Assembly (NCBI GenBank): GCA_902475825.1
Contig: CABSBA010000071.1
Span: forward strand, 1-7,738
Length of the DNA: 7,738 bases
Reading direction: 5' to 3'
Origin: an uncultured Collinsella sp.
Lineage (GTDB): Bacteria > Actinomycetota > Coriobacteriia > Coriobacteriales > Coriobacteriaceae
Under the pieces are notes generated by a model that saw only the letters and a program-made list of their open reading frames with translations, was not told where the DNA came from and made no database searches. This document shows positions 4,776-7,738 of the stretch, in pieces. Position 1 is the stretch's first letter. Every line of letters begins with the position of its first letter. The position numbers were made by a program, and so were the translations under genes.

Positions 4776-6872
4776 ATGGCAGACGCTAAGGATTTCCTGT
4801 TTGAGATCGGTACGGAGGAAATGCCCTCCGCACCGCTGAACAATGCCGTCAAGCAGCTTGGCACCATGATCGCCAAGGGTCTCGACGAGGCCGGTCTGGC
4901 CCACGGCGAGGTCCGCGTGATCTCGAGCCCGCGTCGTCTGGCTGCGCTCGTGGCCAACGTCGCCACCGCGACCGATGAGGTCCATGAGGTCAAGCGCGGT
5001 CCCGCGGCAAACATTGCCTTTGATGCCGACGGCAACGCCACCAAGGCCGCCCAGGGCTTTGCCCGCAAGTGCGGTGTGGCTGCCGAGGACCTGGTCCGTC
5101 GCGAGGACACCGACGGTCGCGAGTATGTGTTCGCCGAGAAGAACATTCCCTCTGCACCGGCTACCCCGATCCTGACGGCTCTGTGCGAGAAGACGATCGC
5201 CGGGCTGCAGTGGCCCAACTATCGCAGCCAGCGCTGGGGCCACGAGCACGCGACGTTTGTTCGTCCGGTCCGTTGGATCTGCTGCCTTTTGTGTGAGGAC
5301 GTTGTGCCCGTGTCCTTTGCCGACGTGACGAGTGGCAACACCACGCGCGGACATCGCGTTCTGGGCCCCGGTGACCATGCGGTCGCCAGCCCTGCCGTCT
5401 ACGAGCAGGTGCTCGAGGACGCCGGCGTGCTCTCTGCCGAGCGTCGTCGCGAGGCCATCCTTGCCGGTATCGCCGAGGTCGAGGCTGCGCGCCCCGGTTG
5501 CCATGTCGACACGCCTAAGAAGGTCTTTGAGGAGGTCATCAACCTCTGCGAGTGGCCGACGGTGCTCGTCGGTACCTTCGATGAGGAGTTCCTCAAGGTC
5601 CCGCACGAGATCATCTGCGAGTCCATGCTCACCAACCAGCGCTACTTCCCGATCTATGACGGCGAGGGCAAGCTCACGCGTGAGTTCGTGGTCGTTTCCA
5701 ACAGCAAGCCCGAGAACGCCGAGCGCGTGATCGACGGCAACGAGCGCGTCGTGCGCGCCCGTCTGGACGACGCAAAGTTCTTCTACGAGGAGGACCTGAA
5801 GATCTCCCTCGATGAGTTCCGTGAGCGTCTGGCCAAGGTTGCCTTCCAGGAGAAGCTCGGTAGCGTGCTCGCCAAGTCCGAGCGCATCGAGCAGCTCGCG
5901 CTTGCTATCGCCCGCGAGGCTCACCTGGGCGCCCATCTTGCCGCCGACGCTGCTCGCGCCGCGCACCTGTGCAAGGCAGACCTGGTGTCCAACGCCGTCG
6001 TCGAGTTCACGAGTCAGCAGGGCGTGATGGGCGGTTATTATGCGACCGCGATGGGGGAGAACGACGAGGTCGCTCATGCTATTCGCGATCACTATCGTCC
6101 TCGCTTTGCCGGTGACGAGCTGCCCGAGGGCACCGCTGGCTGCATCGTGGCCTGCGCCGACAAGCTCGATACCATTGCCGGTATCTTTGCCATCGGCGAG
6201 CCCCCGACCGGCTCCTCCGACCCGTACGCGCTGCGTCGCGCCGCCATCGGCATCATCAACATCCTGCGCGATCGCCTGCCGATTGACCCCACGTCGCTCA
6301 TCGACTTCGCCCTTGAGCTCTATAGCGAGCAGGGTATCGAGTTCGATGCCGCCGAGGTCGCCCAACAGGTCCGTGACTTCTTCCATGGCCGCCTGGTGAG
6401 CATGGCCCGCGACGAGAAGATTCCGGCCGATACCGTCGCCGCCGTCTCCGCGGTGCACATCATCGCCCCGTCCGTCTTCTTCGCCCGCTGTGCCGCGCTC
6501 GACGAGGCCCGCAAGAACGATGCCGAGACCTTCGACAACCTGGCTACCGCCTATGCCCGTGCCGCTCACATCTCCAAGCCCGAGCTGGGTGCGGAGTACG
6601 ACCGCAGCCTGATGGGCGAGGTCGAGCTCGCGCTCGCCGACGCCTCCGAGGCTGCTCAGACCGCTGTCGATGATGCCCTTGCTGCCGAGGATTACCCGGC
6701 CGCATTTGCCGCCCTTGCAGCTCTGCGTGCCCCCATCGACCGCTTCTTCGACGAGGTTATGGTCATGGACAAGGACGAGCAGCTCCGCGATAATCGCCTT
6801 AAGCTGCTCAACCGCTTCGAGGCCGTTTTCTCCGGCATCGCCAACATCGGTGAGCTTGCTCGCAAAAAGTAA
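4776..6872 (+). CDS. glyS: Glycyl-tRNA synthetase beta subunit
   Basis: The 698-aa product is the beta subunit that binds tRNA-Gly and completes the heterotetrameric synthetase. The N-terminus DFLFEIGTEEMPS is the standard GlyS opening. Further signatures: FVRPVRWI from residue 161, the block EEVINLCEWPTVLVGTFDEEF followed by SMLTNQRYFP, NERVVRARLDDAKFFYEED from 322, ADKLDT at 461-466 and PTGSSDPYALRR at 477-488. The last hundred or so residues form the DALR-type anticodon-binding region (FDEVMVMDKDEQLRDNRLKLLNRF). Length is typical (about 690 aa). ATG 4776 has GAGGTGG (4761-4767) 8 nt upstream, within the end of glyQ. No frameshift or missing block is apparent. A third-position GC bias produces very long open frames on the opposite strand, which are not genes. 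Confidence 0.97.
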   Translation: MADAKDFLFEIGTEEMPSAPLNNAVKQLGTMIAKGLDEAGLAHGEVRVISSPRRLAALVANVATATDEVHEVKRGPAANIAFDADGNATKAAQGFARKCGVAAEDLVRREDTDGREYVFAEKNIPSAPATPILTALCEKTIAGLQWPNYRSQRWGHEHATFVRPVRWICCLLCEDVVPVSFADVTSGNTTRGHRVLGPGDHAVASPAVYEQVLEDAGVLSAERRREAILAGIAEVEAARPGCHVDTPKKVFEEVINLCEWPTVLVGTFDEEFLKVPHEIICESMLTNQRYFPIYDGEGKLTREFVVVSNSKPENAERVIDGNERVVRARLDDAKFFYEEDLKISLDEFRERLAKVAFQEKLGSVLAKSERIEQLALAIAREAHLGAHLAADAARAAHLCKADLVSNAVVEFTSQQGVMGGYYATAMGENDEVAHAIRDHYRPRFAGDELPEGTAGCIVACADKLDTIAGIFAIGEPPTGSSDPYALRRAAIGIINILRDRLPIDPTSLIDFALELYSEQGIEFDAAEVAQQVRDFFHGRLVSMARDEKIPADTVAAVSAVHIIAPSVFFARCAALDEARKNDAETFDNLATAYARAAHISKPELGAEYDRSLMGEVELALADASEAAQTAVDDALAAEDYPAAFAALAALRAPIDRFFDEVMVMDKDEQLRDNRLKLLNRFEAVFSGIANIGELARKK

Positions 6873-6879
6873 GCCAGCC

Positions 6880-6893
6880 TGCGCATAAGCGCA
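6880..6893 (+). repeat. Small hairpin between glyS and the next gene
   Basis: TGCGC (6880-6884) and GCGCA (6889-6893) form a perfect 5-bp stem with loop ATAA. No T-run follows, so it is not a terminator. It abuts the ribosome binding site AAAGGAG (6894-6900) and may tune access to it or stabilise the glyS 3' end. Confidence 0.35.
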
Positions 6894-6906
6894 AAAGGAG
6901 CCCCGC

Positions 6907-7738
6907 ATGGATTGCCCGGTCACCGCTCGTCCCACCGTTATCGTTATCTCCGACTCGCTCGGTGATACCGCTTGTGAGGTGGTGCTTGCGGCGTCCGGGC
7001 AATTTGATGAAGGGGCTTTTCATCTTTTGCGCCTGCCTAAGGTGATCTCGGTGGAGCAGGTTAAATCGTTTGTGGGTCCGCGCGTCGATGCGGACCATCG
7101 CGATATTGCCGTGTTCCACACCATTGTCGATCCGGCGCTGCGCGCCCGCGTGCTCGATTACCTGGGCATGCTGCATATCCGTTCGGTCGACCTGATCGGT
7201 CCGACGCTCGCTGTGCTGTCGTCGCTTATCGGCGTGCCGCCCAAGGGCGTCGCGGGCGTGATTCACAAGACCGATGACCGCTATTTCCATCGCATCGAGG
7301 CCATGGAGTATTTTGTTGAGCACGACGACGGGCGCGGTTGCGACGATCTGTCTGGTGCCGATATCGTGCTGCTGGGCGTATCGCGCACGTCCAAGACGCC
7401 GCTGTCGATGTATTTGGCCTTTCAGGGGTACAAGGTTGCCAATGTTCCTTTGGCCCATGGCATGGAGCCACCGAAGTCAATTTACGAGGTCGACCCGATG
7501 CGGTTGTTTGGCCTGATTTCGACTGTCGATGTTATCTCCGGGATTCGCGATAGCCGCTTGGGCGATGATTACACTCGTGCCGTTGCCGGCTCCTATGCCG
7601 AGCCCGAGAGCGTACGCAGCGAGCTCGAGGAAGCCCGTGCCCTCATGAAGCGTCTGGGCTGCTTTGTGGTGCGTACCGATGGCAAAGCGATTGAGGAGAG
7701 CGCCTCCGAGATCATCAGTCACTTGGAGGAAATCCAAG
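6907..7738 (+). CDS. Pyruvate phosphate dikinase / PEP synthase regulatory protein (DUF299 family), open at the right edge
   Basis: From ATG 6907, 277 codons are open to the end of the window. DUF299 proteins (PpsR in E. coli, PDRP in plants, YqfL in Bacillus) are bifunctional. They use ADP to phosphorylate a threonine on pyruvate phosphate dikinase or PEP synthase, switching it off, and use phosphate to reverse this. Visible landmarks: the opening VIVISDSLGDTA (usually SDSTGET), HKTDDRYFHRIEAMEYF from about residue 120, and the P-loop-like GVSRTSKTPLS at residues 157-167. After that comes NVPLAHGMEPPKSIYEVDP, then the C-terminal helix region. Family members are about 270-280 aa, so only a few residues are probably missing. 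AAAGGAG (6894-6900) lies 6 nt upstream of the start. The gene follows glyS by 34 nt, likely in one transcript. The dikinase gene itself may follow just outside the window, which would identify the target; this is inference. Confidence 0.93.
   Translation, partial: MDCPVTARPTVIVISDSLGDTACEVVLAASGQFDEGAFHLLRLPKVISVEQVKSFVGPRVDADHRDIAVFHTIVDPALRARVLDYLGMLHIRSVDLIGPTLAVLSSLIGVPPKGVAGVIHKTDDRYFHRIEAMEYFVEHDDGRGCDDLSGADIVLLGVSRTSKTPLSMYLAFQGYKVANVPLAHGMEPPKSIYEVDPMRLFGLISTVDVISGIRDSRLGDDYTRAVAGSYAEPESVRSELEEARALMKRLGCFVVRTDGKAIEESASEIISHLEEIQ

Noticed and set aside
6880..6900. Intrinsic terminator after glyS
   Set aside because: The hairpin has only five base pairs and is followed by AAAGGAG, not a T-run.
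3870..6935. A 1021-codon open frame on the minus strand opposite glyQ and glyS
   Set aside because: It is a shadow of two clearly recognised genes. Strong G/C at third positions removes stop codons from that antisense frame; the translation is low-complexity (Leu, Gly, Val, Asp rich) and matches no family I know.
1..7738. A novel defence, mobile or biosynthetic system
   Set aside because: Every substantial coding region belongs to a well-known housekeeping family, with no integrase, transposase, repeat array, toxin-antitoxin pair or unrecognised gene in the window.

Overview
The window is a dense, GC-rich housekeeping stretch of a bacterial chromosome. It carries actinobacterial-type features: an rpsP-KH-rimM-trmD block, GTG and TTG start codons, and strong G/C preference at third codon positions. 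Gene content and protein style look most like a Coriobacteriia member such as Collinsella. That placement is an inference from recalled family resemblance, not a search.

Layout. Positions 1-1109 (minus strand) hold most of a Y-family DNA polymerase IV gene (dinB), cut off at its 3' end by the window edge. Positions 1110-1310 are a divergent intergenic region with candidate promoters on both strands. From 1311 a plus-strand run begins: rpsP (ribosomal protein S16), a KhpA-type KH-domain RNA-binding protein, rimM (30S maturation factor), trmD (tRNA m1G37 methyltransferase) and lepB (type I signal peptidase). After a 59-nt gap come glyQ and glyS (the two subunits of glycyl-tRNA synthetase). The last gene is a DUF299-family pyruvate phosphate dikinase / PEP synthase regulatory protein, open at the right edge.

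How the genes fit together. The rpsP-trmD block joins ribosome assembly (S16, RimM) with an RNA-binding factor and tRNA modification. glyQ-glyS supply Gly-tRNA. LepB processes exported proteins. The last gene controls interconversion of pyruvate and PEP. No mobile element, CRISPR array, rRNA, tRNA or defence system is visible.

The most important observation is an artefact, not a new system. Positions 3645-3664 are a perfect 20-nt match to the 3' end of the Illumina TruSeq universal adapter, embedded in lepB. It contributes to an in-frame TAA that splits the gene, while the reading frame is the same on both sides and all catalytic boxes are present. The genome's lepB is therefore probably intact and the assembly is wrong here. 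Secondary observations are a leaderless-type dinB start, a hairpin presenting the rimM TTG start in its loop, and a long nested stem with rare codons early in rimM.
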